NCBI GenBank assembly: GCA_050485745.1
Contig: JBJHBY010000012.1
Location: forward strand, 1 to 26,935
Origin: JBJHBY01 sp050485745
GTDB taxonomy: Bacteria > Pseudomonadota > Gammaproteobacteria > Pseudomonadales > CAMLJR01
Direction of reading: 5' to 3'
Length of the DNA: 26,935 bases
In this document: positions 16,185-23,772 of the stretch, one piece after another
Layout of the letters: each line of letters begins with the position of its first letter
How positions within the stretch are numbered: position 1 is the stretch's first letter
Made by a program: the position numbers and the translations under genes
Notes under the pieces: generated by a model
Seen by the model: only the letters and a program-made list of their open reading frames with translations
The model's database searches: none
What the model was told of the DNA's origin: nothing

Positions 16185-16928
16185 TCAGCCACCGACATAA
16201 ACGTCAAAGCGCACACTGCGCCCCTGCAGTGTGTAGGACGGCGCCCGCTGGGCCAGGGGTGGTGCCTTGCGCCCACGCTTGACCACGACCCGGCGTACCG
16301 CCGCCTGACACGCTGCGTCAAGCAGCGCGGCTTCATTCATGTCGTCGTCCTCCAGCAGGCGATGCAACCATTGCATGGCCTTGCCCGGCAGGGCCGTATC
16401 GCCCTTGTCGCGACTGAACATCGGGTCGAGATAGACCACATCGGCCTCGCCCCCCAACTGCCGCAACAGTTGCCGGGCATCACCCACCCGCAGGGAAAGG
16501 CGCGAGATCGCCAGATGCATGGGGGCTTCATCGCTGCGTGCCGCCCGCCGCAGGCCATCCTCCAGCAGGGCCGCCACCACCGGGGAGGACTCCAGCATCA
16601 ACACCTGATGCCCCCGCCAGGCAAAAGCCAATGCGTCACGCCCCAGTCCGGCGGTGGCATCGATCACCCTCAGGGGCTCGCGACTGCGCCCGGTGACCGC
16701 GCGCACGGCGAGATCCGCGGCGGTCGCACGACGGCGCCACTGCGGTGCAAGAAAATCGACGCAGACGCCGTGACGAGCGCCGGGAGGCGCCAGCTCGAGC
16801 CTGTCGTCGCGCCAGCGCAGCAGCAATTCGGCTTGAAGGGCGTCCTCCGCAACGGCGACAGGCATAGCCAGGCGCGAGGCAAGCTCCCTCGCGGCGATAG
16901 AGTCGCCAAGCACCGCCAGCCGTACCAC
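16185..16928 (-). CDS. rsmJ: 16S rRNA (guanine1516-N2)-methyltransferase RsmJ
   Basis: SAM-dependent methyltransferase of the YhiQ/RsmJ family that modifies G1516 of 16S rRNA. The SAM-binding motif VIDATAGLGRDA is at residues 88-99. The acidic strand-2 segment LMLESSPVVAALLEDGL and the catalytic-region VVYLDPMF follow, then VVVKRGRKAPPLA and RFDVYVG near the end. All are very like E. coli RsmJ in sequence and order. The start is GTG 16928, 6 nt after the upstream HDOD gene on the same strand. The length of 247 aa is normal. Probably co-transcribed with the HDOD gene; no functional link is evident. Confidence 0.93.
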   Translation of the reverse strand: MVRLAVLGDSIAARELASRLAMPVAVAEDALQAELLLRWRDDRLELAPPGARHGVCVDFLAPQWRRRATAADLAVRAVTGRSREPLRVIDATAGLGRDALAFAWRGHQVLMLESSPVVAALLEDGLRRAARSDEAPMHLAISRLSLRVGDARQLLRQLGGEADVVYLDPMFSRDKGDTALPGKAMQWLHRLLEDDDMNEAALLDAACQAAVRRVVVKRGRKAPPLAQRAPSYTLQGRSVRFDVYVGG

Positions 16929-16934
16929 AGAGTG

Positions 16935-18194
16935 TCAGGCCGCCAGCAGGGAGCGAGCCTCGTCGAGCTGCCCGCGGGCCTCAGCCAGAACCTGCAAGGT
17001 CATCTCGGGGGTAAGCTTGCCGAGATTGAGCTTGCCAAAAGCCGGGACCTGATCGATCGGCGGTGGTGCCGGACGCCGTCGCTTGCCAATGAAACTGTGC
17101 AGGTTGGCGACCAACACAAGGTCGCAAAGATCCGCCTGGCTGCCGGGGCAGCGCTGCCAGTCGTAACAGCCCCAGGCAACGTCCACCAGCTCCGGCGGGA
17201 ACTCCCAGTGCGCCAGGACCATGGCGCCGGCCTCGCAGCGCAGGGTATCGATCCAGTGATCCAGCAGGGCCTCGTCCGCCAGCAATTTCGGATAATTCTC
17301 AGCGTAGTTCAGCACCGCCAGCACACCGATATTGCTGACCAGACCACCGAGCATGGCTTCCTCGGGGCTGAACTGGTGGGTATGGCGCGCCAGCACAAAG
17401 CTGATGGCGGCAACGTCGAGACTTTGTTCCCAGACCGCCGTCATGCGCTTGCGCAACGCCGGCGAACCGGAGTTGAACAGGTCGCGAAGGGCGAAGCCCA
17501 GCACCAGTTGCCGGGTGGTGACCAGGCCCAGGCGCACAATCGCCTCAGTCAGGGTTTCGCACTTGCTGACACCGAAGTAGAGCGAGCTGTTGGCAGAACG
17601 AATCACCTTGGCTGCAATCGCCGGATCCCGGTTGATGACCCGCGCCAGCTGCGCAGCACCCACATCGTAATCATCCAGCATGGAACGGATCTTGAGCGCC
17701 ACCTCCGGCAGCGAGTTGAGCACGAAGCGGTTGGATTCAAGGTCATGACGGAAGGCCTGCAGCATCTGCTGCGCCTCATCGGCGTCCGCGTCCAGCTCCA
17801 CCACCCCGTAGCCGACATCGATCGACTCGCGCTTGCGCCGCTGTTCCGACAGCGCTTCCAGCAGGTCGCGATCCACCTCGAAGTACTCCACGGTGGTCAA
17901 CGCCTTCGCCGTATACTGGCGGGGCCTCAGGCGGGCAATGGGCAGCTTCGCCACCTCCGAGCTCGCATCGATGGTGCGCTCGCGTCCATCCTCGGCAATC
18001 AGTTGCAGGCGACCAGCCAGAAGAAAGATGTCGATGCTGTCGATGTCGCCGCAGCGAAACAGGATATCGCCAAGGCTTGCCCTGCGTACGGGGATGCGGC
18101 TGGCGAGAACAAGCCGGTCATCGTCGCCGAGCTGGTTGAACGCGGGATAGTCGCGCAGGCGCTCTGCACTCAGCAGGCTGCTTTCCGGGACCAT
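16935..18194 (-). CDS. HDOD-domain protein with cyclic-nucleotide-binding-like N-terminus
   Basis: The 419-aa signalling protein has two parts. Residues about 15-115 look like a cyclic-nucleotide-binding (CRP/cNMP) beta-barrel (DILFRCGDIDSIDIFLLAGRLQLI then RPRQYTAKALTTVEYFEVDRD). The phosphate-binding cassette is eroded: SEVAKLPIA stands where GELAL is expected, so ligand binding is doubtful. Residues about 155-360 form an HDOD domain (LPEVALKI, DYDVGAAQLARVINRDPAIAAKVIRSANS), and SNIG at 287-290 replaces the HDIG of true phosphohydrolases, so no hydrolase activity is expected. I chose ATG 18194 (GAGG 9 nt upstream). Open codons up to 18245 overlap a good promoter and are unlikely to be translated. 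Confidence 0.85.
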   Translation of the reverse strand: MVPESSLLSAERLRDYPAFNQLGDDDRLVLASRIPVRRASLGDILFRCGDIDSIDIFLLAGRLQLIAEDGRERTIDASSEVAKLPIARLRPRQYTAKALTTVEYFEVDRDLLEALSEQRRKRESIDVGYGVVELDADADEAQQMLQAFRHDLESNRFVLNSLPEVALKIRSMLDDYDVGAAQLARVINRDPAIAAKVIRSANSSLYFGVSKCETLTEAIVRLGLVTTRQLVLGFALRDLFNSGSPALRKRMTAVWEQSLDVAAISFVLARHTHQFSPEEAMLGGLVSNIGVLAVLNYAENYPKLLADEALLDHWIDTLRCEAGAMVLAHWEFPPELVDVAWGCYDWQRCPGSQADLCDLVLVANLHSFIGKRRRPAPPPIDQVPAFGKLNLGKLTPEMTLQVLAEARGQLDEARSLLAA

Positions 18195-18222
18195 TGGGCG
18201 TACCTCGCGAGACGATGGTGGC

Positions 18223-18250
18223 AGTATAACTCGATCCGCCATCACGTTAA
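18223..18250 (-). promoter_or_regulatory. Promoter of the HDOD-rsmJ unit
   Basis: On the minus strand TTAACG (18245-18250) and TATACT (18223-18228) are separated by 16 bp, a good sigma-70-type pair in GC-rich DNA. A GAGG ribosome-binding site and ATG 18194 follow. This placement argues against upstream start codons at 18242-18245. Confidence 0.6.
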
Positions 18251-18283
18251 TGCATCCTCGTCGAAGGTCGCAACCGCACAGCC

Positions 18284-19357
18284 TCAGGGTTTACCCAGAA
18301 TCAGGGTGGGCAAGCCCTCGACATGCAGGTTGATACGCAAGCGATGCGCCGGCCGCGGGATGTCCGGAGAGGGTTGCACGGTTGGGGTGCGCTCGCCGCT
18401 GACAAAACAATGCAGGGCACGTACGCCGAAACCGGACAACTCCAGACCAGCGGGGCGGGCAAGACTCCGGCCCGCGCGCTCCACAAATGCGACCGTGTCG
18501 ACATCGATCAGAAAGGCGCCCTCCCGATCTGAAGTCGGGATGCGACTGCGAAAATCACCGACCAGGAGTTCGCCCGGGGCGCTGCCCCGCAGCATTGACT
18601 CCAGCGCCAGGGGGAGAGAGCCGGCCACCATGTCATTCCCACCCCCGGCCCAGCGACCGCAGCTGCAGGTCCCGACCCCGAACGCCGCGGTCAGCGCAGG
18701 TGAATCCGCCAACGCCCCGGAACGTCGCGCCAGCGCCCGTTCACCGAGCAGCAGCAGTACGAGCTGGAACAGGGCCACGTTAGCCGCGGCGCCACGCTGC
18801 CGACTCCAGATATGGAATCCGTCGGCCCGCGCCTGCAACAGCGGGGAAGTCACGATTCCCTGCAGGGACAACGCCCGCCGGGCTTGCTGCAGCGCTGCGG
18901 CCAGAGCCGCCAACTGACTCGCCTGCTGCAGTGGCTTCTCCGCCAGCCCGTCAAGCCTCAGGGCCCAGAGCCCCGCATCCCGGACGCAGTGCACATCAAA
19001 GCGGCGGAACAGGTCGTCGACCGCGGCCAGAGCCAGGGAATCACCGTCAAGCGGCAGGGGCAGATCAAGCCATTGGGGCTCCAGGGACAACGCCGCGGCG
19101 AGGGCAGAGAAGGCAGGTGCGTCCAGTCGCCGCGGGCCATCGGCGATGATGGCAAACTCCGGAGCTGCATCCGCCAGCACCGCCATGGCCGCCAGCGCAT
19201 CGGCGGACCCCGGCAGCACGGCCACCCCGCGTGGCTGGACCTGCCACGCCAGGGGCAGCAGCCCCGGCCGGTCCAGAAGCCGCATCAGCAGCTTCTCCAG
19301 GGCGAGCAGTTTGCTGTGCAGCACCCGGGAGCCCGGTGCGGCGGCCGCCGCAGACAT
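18284..19357 (-). CDS. Unrecognised protein with a possible degenerate nucleotide-cyclase-like C-terminal domain
   Basis: Ala/Leu-rich soluble protein of 357 aa from ATG 19357. A TTG overlapping the PilZ stop region is an alternative start. No signal peptide or membrane helix is convincing. Residues about 130-320 follow the layout of a class III adenylate/guanylate cyclase homology domain: LWALRLDGLAEK where the F-x-D strand would be, ADGFHIW in place of the GDG-x-x-x-x-F strand, FGVGTCSCGRWAGG like the G-I-H-T-G-x-x-x-x-G strand, LALESMLRGSAPGELLVGD like the VNLAARLE...PGEILVS segment, and LELSGFGVRALHCF like the closing L-K-G-F strand. The transition-state Asn and Arg are not apparent, so it is probably inactive or divergent. 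The reading is by eye only. It could instead be an unrelated family. Confidence 0.6.
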   Translation of the reverse strand: MSAAAAAPGSRVLHSKLLALEKLLMRLLDRPGLLPLAWQVQPRGVAVLPGSADALAAMAVLADAAPEFAIIADGPRRLDAPAFSALAAALSLEPQWLDLPLPLDGDSLALAAVDDLFRRFDVHCVRDAGLWALRLDGLAEKPLQQASQLAALAAALQQARRALSLQGIVTSPLLQARADGFHIWSRQRGAAANVALFQLVLLLLGERALARRSGALADSPALTAAFGVGTCSCGRWAGGGNDMVAGSLPLALESMLRGSAPGELLVGDFRSRIPTSDREGAFLIDVDTVAFVERAGRSLARPAGLELSGFGVRALHCFVSGERTPTVQPSPDIPRPAHRLRINLHVEGLPTLILGKP

Positions 19358-19394
19358 CGCGCCCGACGCCCCGGCAGTATCAGGTACTGGCAAC

Positions 19395-19658
19395 TCAGAC
19401 AAAGGCCAGACCAATGCCATCGGCCACACGACGCACCACACGCATGGGGACAGGCTGCACATTGATGGTGCCGCTGTGGCGACGAATGCACACCTCAACC
19501 ACGGTGCCGGGGGGTGGTGGCACATGCTGGCCGGTAAAGGCAAACAAGCCGCTATCGGACAGGTCCCGCGCCTGCAGGCGCATCTGGCCAAAGCCCGGGT
19601 GCCGGATTTCGACGATCGCGGAGCTCTGCTCCCGCGGGTATATTCTGCGCTCGTGCAT
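19395..19658 (-). CDS. Single-domain PilZ protein, putative c-di-GMP receptor
   Basis: An 87-aa protein consisting only of a PilZ domain. The RxxxR ligand motif is at residues 5-9 (RIYPR) and the D/N-x-S-x-x-G motif at 32-37 (DLSDSG). Both are intact, so c-di-GMP binding is likely. The rest is beta-rich (TVVEVCI, MRVVRRVADGIGLAFV). ATG 19658 has an AGAGG site about 5 nt upstream. The frame is open much further upstream (to 20078), but that part is antisense to the acyltransferase gene. It is divergent from the glucosylglycerate cluster and followed on the same strand by the cyclase-like gene, 37 nt away. Its effector partner is unknown. Confidence 0.88.
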   Translation of the reverse strand: MHERRIYPREQSSAIVEIRHPGFGQMRLQARDLSDSGLFAFTGQHVPPPPGTVVEVCIRRHSGTINVQPVPMRVVRRVADGIGLAFV

Positions 19659-19673
19659 AAGCGCCTCTGCAGA

Positions 19674-19702
19674 GGGACAGGGCCCGGTTAATCCACTATT
19701 AT
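19674..19702 (+). promoter_or_regulatory. Candidate promoter of the acyltransferase-glucosylglycerate cluster
   Basis: GGGACA (19674-19679) and TATTAT (19697-19702) are spaced by 17 bp in an unusually A/T-rich patch (19689-19708) between the divergent PilZ and acyltransferase genes. This gives a leader of about 70 nt before ATG 19778. The same patch, read on the minus strand (TAATAG/AATAAT), probably also serves pilZ. No operator is obvious. Confidence 0.5.
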
Positions 19703-19777
19703 TTATTGCATGATCGTTCCGGCACTCTACCCGCTCCCGTGGCCGAGAGCCAGACCCGCCAAAACGGCCCGGACACC

Positions 19778-20659
19778 ATGCCTGTTCTGCTGAGACTGCT
19801 GGCGCGCCTGCCGCTTCCAGTACTGTACGTGTTTGCCAGCCTGCTGGCACCGCTGCTGCGCCATCTGCTGCGCTATCGTCGCCGCACGGTACGCCACAAC
19901 CTGCGCGCCGCCTTCCCCGAATGGACCGATCGCGAACTGCGACACACCGAGCGCGGCTTCTATCGTCATCTATGCGACGTGGCCGTGGAGACCCTGTGGA
20001 GCACTCGCGCCAGTGCCCGCACAGTGCGCGCACGCGTGCACTTCGAGGGACTCGATGCACTTGACGAGGTCCTCGCACGCCGAACTCCCGCGCTGATCCT
20101 GACCCTGCACCAGGGTAACTGGGAATGGCTGCTGAATGCGGTCTGCGACTATCTACCGTGCCCTCTGGATGCCGTCTACAAGCCGCTCCACGATACAGCC
20201 ATCGATACCCTGCTGCGAGAATCCCGCGGGCGCTTTGGCGGCAACCCGATCGCCTTTGCCGATGCCGCGCGCGAAATGCTGCGGCGACGCCGCGAGTTCC
20301 GCATGTTCGCCATGGCCGCGGATCAGGCTCCCTTCAAGAAGGACAAACGTCACTGGACCCTGTTTTTCGGCCGCCCCGCGGCTTTTTACCTGGGACCACA
20401 GAAAATCGCGGAAGCCGCACGCTATCCCGTGCTGTTTGTATCGATGCGACGCTTGCGTCGCGGTCAGTACAGTGCGCACTTCGAGTTGCTGGCCGAGCCG
20501 CCTTACATGCGCGGCGGCAGCGATATCATCGAGCGCTACGCGTCAGCCTGCGAACGCACCATTCGACACCAGCCCGACAGCTGGCTCTGGAGTCACAATA
20601 AATGGAAGCACTCCCCCCCAACGGCGACACAGCAGGAGCTACAGGGCTCCGGACCCTGA
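19778..20659 (+). CDS. LpxL/HtrB-family lysophospholipid acyltransferase
   Basis: Membrane-associated acyltransferase of the lipid A lauroyl/myristoyl transferase superfamily. A hydrophobic N-terminal anchor (residues about 3-30) precedes RRRTVRHNLRAAFPEWTDRELR, typical of the family. The catalytic HX4(D/E) motif is His111 to Glu116 in LTLHQGNWEW. AADQAPFKKDKRHWTLFFGRPAAFYLGP is the usual acceptor-side segment. The length is 293 aa from ATG 19778; an in-frame TTG at 19706 would add 24 unlikely residues. First gene after the promoter, overlapping the kinase gene by 58 nt. Its acceptor could be lipid A, a phospholipid or another glycolipid; it may not be the housekeeping LpxL. Confidence 0.85.
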   Translation: MPVLLRLLARLPLPVLYVFASLLAPLLRHLLRYRRRTVRHNLRAAFPEWTDRELRHTERGFYRHLCDVAVETLWSTRASARTVRARVHFEGLDALDEVLARRTPALILTLHQGNWEWLLNAVCDYLPCPLDAVYKPLHDTAIDTLLRESRGRFGGNPIAFADAAREMLRRRREFRMFAMAADQAPFKKDKRHWTLFFGRPAAFYLGPQKIAEAARYPVLFVSMRRLRRGQYSAHFELLAEPPYMRGGSDIIERYASACERTIRHQPDSWLWSHNKWKHSPPTATQQELQGSGP

Positions 20660-21636
20660 GTGCGCAAGCCCGCGACTCACTGCTGCAGCTCTGCGCACAG
20701 GAGCAGCTGGCCGGGAGCTTCGCCGACATGGCAGCCTCTCACTACTGGCCGCTGGCACAGTGGCTCTGGCAGCACTGCCAGCATCAGGGCACCCGGATCA
20801 TCGGCATCAACGGAGGCCAGGGTAGCGGCAAGTCCACCCTCGCACGCCTGCTGGCACGCTGGAGCGACGATGTCGGGCTGCTCGCGGTGGTCCTCTCCAT
20901 TGACGACCTCTACCTGAGCCGCGCCAGACGCGCGCACCTCGCCGATACGGTCCATCCCCTGCTTGCCACCCGGGGAGTGCCCGGCACCCACGACGTCGCC
21001 CTCGGTATCGAGACCCTGCGGCGGCTGTGCTCGGCAGACACCACAGACGCAACCCCGATTCCTCGCTTCGACAAGGCCACCGATGAACCCCTGCCGAAAG
21101 ATACCTGGCCATGCCTGCGGGGGCGTCCACAACTGATCCTGCTTGAGGGCTGGTGCGTCGGGGCACCCCCACAGGACGATACCGTGCTGGTATCTCCCAT
21201 CAACCGGCTGGAGCGCGAGGCCGATGCGGACGGGCACTGGCGCCGCTTCGTGAATACCCAGCTGCGCGAGGTCTATCCCGACCTGTTCGGCTGGCTCAAT
21301 GCGCTGGTGATGCTGCGCGTACCCGATATGGACTGCGTGTTCCGGTGGCGCCGCGAGGCGGAGGAGAAGCTGGCAGGAAACCTGCAAGGCATCCGGGCAA
21401 GCCATGCTGAAACATATCTCGGGGAGGAGGGTCGCAGAACGGAAGTCCCCGGCGAAAAGGGGCCGCAGGCCCGGACCTCGCCGGGTCTGATGGATGCGAC
21501 TGCACTGGAATGGTTCATTATGCACTACGAACGCCTGACCCGGCATCAGCTCGACGTCCTGCCTGCACGGGCAGACTGGGTGTTCCAGCTGAACCGGGCA
21601 CACGGCATCGACCACGTCCGGCGGCCCGCGTCATGA
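20602..21636 (+). CDS. D-glycerate 3-kinase of the GLYK type
   Basis: P-loop kinase of the PRK/uridine-kinase superfamily, closest by pattern to plant-type D-glycerate 3-kinase (GLYK). Walker A GGQGSGKS is at residues 71-78, and SIDDLYLSRARRAHLA, starting at residue 99, corresponds to the SLDDFYLT segment of GLYK. RGVPGTHDVALGIETL, PRFDKATDEP, LILLEGWCVG and the INRLE segment follow in the order known for GLYK. Expected reaction: ATP + D-glycerate to 3-phosphoglycerate. ATG 20602 (344 aa) has a GGAG site about 10 nt upstream and lies inside the acyltransferase gene, a 58-nt overlap. The next ATG would remove only the N-terminal 42 residues, so the start is not fully certain. It overlaps the phosphatase start (ATGA). 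Confidence 0.85.
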   Translation: MEALPPNGDTAGATGLRTLSAQARDSLLQLCAQEQLAGSFADMAASHYWPLAQWLWQHCQHQGTRIIGINGGQGSGKSTLARLLARWSDDVGLLAVVLSIDDLYLSRARRAHLADTVHPLLATRGVPGTHDVALGIETLRRLCSADTTDATPIPRFDKATDEPLPKDTWPCLRGRPQLILLEGWCVGAPPQDDTVLVSPINRLEREADADGHWRRFVNTQLREVYPDLFGWLNALVMLRVPDMDCVFRWRREAEEKLAGNLQGIRASHAETYLGEEGRRTEVPGEKGPQARTSPGLMDATALEWFIMHYERLTRHQLDVLPARADWVFQLNRAHGIDHVRRPAS

Positions 21637-22493
21637 GCAGGCGCTGGCTGGTATTCACCGATCTGGACGGCACCCTGCTGGACCGGGACAGCTACAGCCT
21701 GGAAGCGGCCCGCCCCGCCCTCGCGGCCCTGCGCCAACGCTGTATACCGGTGATCCCGGTAACCAGCAAAACCCTGGCGGAAATCGCCCCCCTGCAGGCC
21801 GTGATGGGGGATACCGGGCCCGCCATCATCGAGAACGGCGCGGCGGTACTGATTCCGCAGCACCAGGCCGAGCTGGCCAGTGCCGATGCACGACGCGAGG
21901 GCGAGTGGCTGCTGCACTGGTTTGGCCTGCCCAGGGCACAGATCATCGATTGCCTGAACCAGTTGCGCCGCGAACCCGCGTTTCGCTTCGAAGGCTTCGC
22001 CGACTGGAGCAGCGCCACACTCGCCCACCACACCGGCCTGAGCCAGACAGCGGCTCGCCGTGCACAGCAGCGCCTGGCCAGCGAGCCCCTGCTCTGGCAG
22101 GGTAGCGACGAGGCGCTGCAGCGCTTTCGGCAGGCGCTGTCCGAGGCCGGTCTGCGCCTGCTGCAGGGTGGCCGTTTCTGGCATGTGATGGGCAGTTTCG
22201 ACAAGGCCGATGCCGTACATTGGTTGTGTGAACGCTATCGCCGTCTGTTGCGGGAGCCGGTGGCGACGATTGTCCTCGGCGACAGCCATAACGACCTCGG
22301 CATGCTCGATGCCGCGGATGTCGCAGTGATCATCGCCTCGGCACACTCGGCGGAATTGCAGCCGAAGCGGCCGCCACGGGTTCTGCGCAGTCATTTGCCC
22401 GGGCCGGCGGGCTGGTGCGAGTGCATTCTCGAACTGCTGCGCGATATCGCGCCCGATGCGGGCAAGCGCACGGGCTCACCTTCACCACGCTGA
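21633..22493 (+). CDS. HAD-IIB sugar-phosphoglycerate phosphatase (MpgP/GpgP)
   Basis: Mg-dependent HAD phosphatase of the mannosyl-3-phosphoglycerate phosphatase family. Motif I DLDGT is at residues 10-14 (nucleophile Asp10, acid/base Asp12). PVTSKTLAEIAPL is motif II with the family-specific TSKT. A C2-type cap and motif IV GDSHNDLGML (Asp217, Asp221) follow. It would dephosphorylate glucosyl-3-phosphoglycerate to glucosylglycerate, the product of the next gene's enzyme. The family is known to accept both mannosyl and glucosyl substrates; the neighbouring GpgS points to glucosyl. The start ATG 21633 overlaps the kinase stop by 4 nt (ATGA). The length is 286 aa. Confidence 0.92.
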   Translation: MSRRWLVFTDLDGTLLDRDSYSLEAARPALAALRQRCIPVIPVTSKTLAEIAPLQAVMGDTGPAIIENGAAVLIPQHQAELASADARREGEWLLHWFGLPRAQIIDCLNQLRREPAFRFEGFADWSSATLAHHTGLSQTAARRAQQRLASEPLLWQGSDEALQRFRQALSEAGLRLLQGGRFWHVMGSFDKADAVHWLCERYRRLLREPVATIVLGDSHNDLGMLDAADVAVIIASAHSAELQPKRPPRVLRSHLPGPAGWCECILELLRDIAPDAGKRTGSPSPR

Positions 22494-22510
22494 ACGGACG
22501 GCACCGCGTC

Positions 22511-23728
22511 ATGGGCGACTTCTACCAGAACGGCATCGTCACCACCCTGCACAACCTGCAACAGCGCCCCCTGCGGGACCTCGAAGCGGAGCTGCTGCGC
22601 TTCAGCCGGCAGCGACCCATGACCCTGGTGCTGCCTTGCCTGTATTCCGAGCTGCAGGGCCCGGCCCTGTCCCACATCGTCGATGAGCTGATCGAAGTGC
22701 CCTACCTCGATGAAATCGTGATCGGGCTGGATCGTGCCAGCGCGGAGGAGTATCGCCACGCCCGGCGATTCTTCGCACGCCTGCCGCAACGCCATCGCGT
22801 GCTCTGGAACGACGGCCCTCGCCTGCAGGCCCTGGATCGGGCCCTGGCTGAACACGGGCTGGCCCCTCAGGAGTATGGCAAGGGTCGCAATGTGTGGTAC
22901 TGCCTGGGTTATGTGCTCGCCGCGGGCCGCGCCGAATCCGTGGCCCTGCACGACTGCGACATCCTGACCTACTCCCGCGAACTGCTGGCGAGACTGATCT
23001 ATCCCGTGGCTCACCCCGGGTTCAATTATGAGTTCTGCAAGGGCTATTACGCCCGAGTCGCCGATGGCAAGGTCAACGGCCGTGTCAGCCGTCTGCTGGT
23101 GACCCCGCTGCTGCGTGCACTGAAGAAGGTCTGCGGCCCCAGCGAATACCTGGAGTACCTGGACAGCTTTCGTTACCCCCTCGCGGGTGAATTTTCCCTG
23201 CGCGTGGATGTGATCAGCGACCTGCGCATTCCCAGCGACTGGGGACTCGAGATCGGGGTGCTGTCGGAGATGAAGCGCAACTACGCCACCAACCGCATCT
23301 GCCAGGTGGACATCGCCGACAGCTACGACCACAAGCACCAGGACCTCTCGGCCGAGGATGCCAGCAGCGGCCTGTCGAAGATGAGCCTGGATATTGCCAA
23401 GGCGCTGTTCCGCAAACTGGCAACCCAGGGCACGGTGTTTTCCAATGAGACCTTTCGCACGATCAAGGCAACGTATTACCGCATCGCCCTGGACTTCATC
23501 GAGACGTATCACAACGATGCCCTGATCAACGGACTGACCCTGGACCGGCACGCGGAGGAACAGGCGGTCGAGTTGTTCGCGGGCAATGTGATGAATGCGG
23601 GCCAGTACTTTCTGGACAACCCGATGGACACGCCTTTCATCCCGAGCTGGAACCGGATCGGCAGTGCCATTCCGGATATCGGCGAACGCTTGCTGGAAGC
23701 CGTGGAAGCGGATCACGAAGAGTACTGA
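22511..23728 (+). CDS. gpgS: Glucosyl-3-phosphoglycerate synthase
   Basis: Retaining GT-A glycosyltransferase of the GpgS family (GT81), transferring glucose from an NDP-glucose donor to 3-phosphoglycerate. MTLVLPCLYSELQGPAL opens the GT fold. The D-x-D metal motif is Asp148-Cys149-Asp150 in LHDCDILTYS. YPVAHPGFNYEFCKGYYARV, GEFSLRVDVI and WGLEIGVLSEM are characteristic of bacterial GpgS, and DSYDHKHQDLS lies further on. ATG 22511 (MGDFYQNGIVTTLHN) gives 405 aa. Upstream open codons to 22415 fall inside the phosphatase gene. It follows the phosphatase by 17 nt, and synthase-phosphatase pairing is the established glucosylglycerate/mannosylglycerate arrangement. The sugar donor (UDP-, ADP- or GDP-glucose) cannot be read from sequence. 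Confidence 0.93.
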   Translation: MGDFYQNGIVTTLHNLQQRPLRDLEAELLRFSRQRPMTLVLPCLYSELQGPALSHIVDELIEVPYLDEIVIGLDRASAEEYRHARRFFARLPQRHRVLWNDGPRLQALDRALAEHGLAPQEYGKGRNVWYCLGYVLAAGRAESVALHDCDILTYSRELLARLIYPVAHPGFNYEFCKGYYARVADGKVNGRVSRLLVTPLLRALKKVCGPSEYLEYLDSFRYPLAGEFSLRVDVISDLRIPSDWGLEIGVLSEMKRNYATNRICQVDIADSYDHKHQDLSAEDASSGLSKMSLDIAKALFRKLATQGTVFSNETFRTIKATYYRIALDFIETYHNDALINGLTLDRHAEEQAVELFAGNVMNAGQYFLDNPMDTPFIPSWNRIGSAIPDIGERLLEAVEADHEEY

Positions 23729-23772
23729 GGAGGCCGGCCTTTGCGGCTGAAACGGAAAGAGACAGCCATCCG

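Noticed and set aside
18195..18245. A longer HDOD protein starting at 18242-18245.
   Set aside because: The extra codons cover a good -10/-35 pair and have no ribosome-binding site; ATG 18194 has GAGG at the right distance.
16362..18917. An 851-codon open frame on the plus strand.
   Set aside because: It is antisense to rsmJ, the HDOD gene and part of the cyclase-like gene. Its translation is rich in Gln, His, Arg and Gly with no domain, as expected from codon bias of the real genes in GC-rich DNA.
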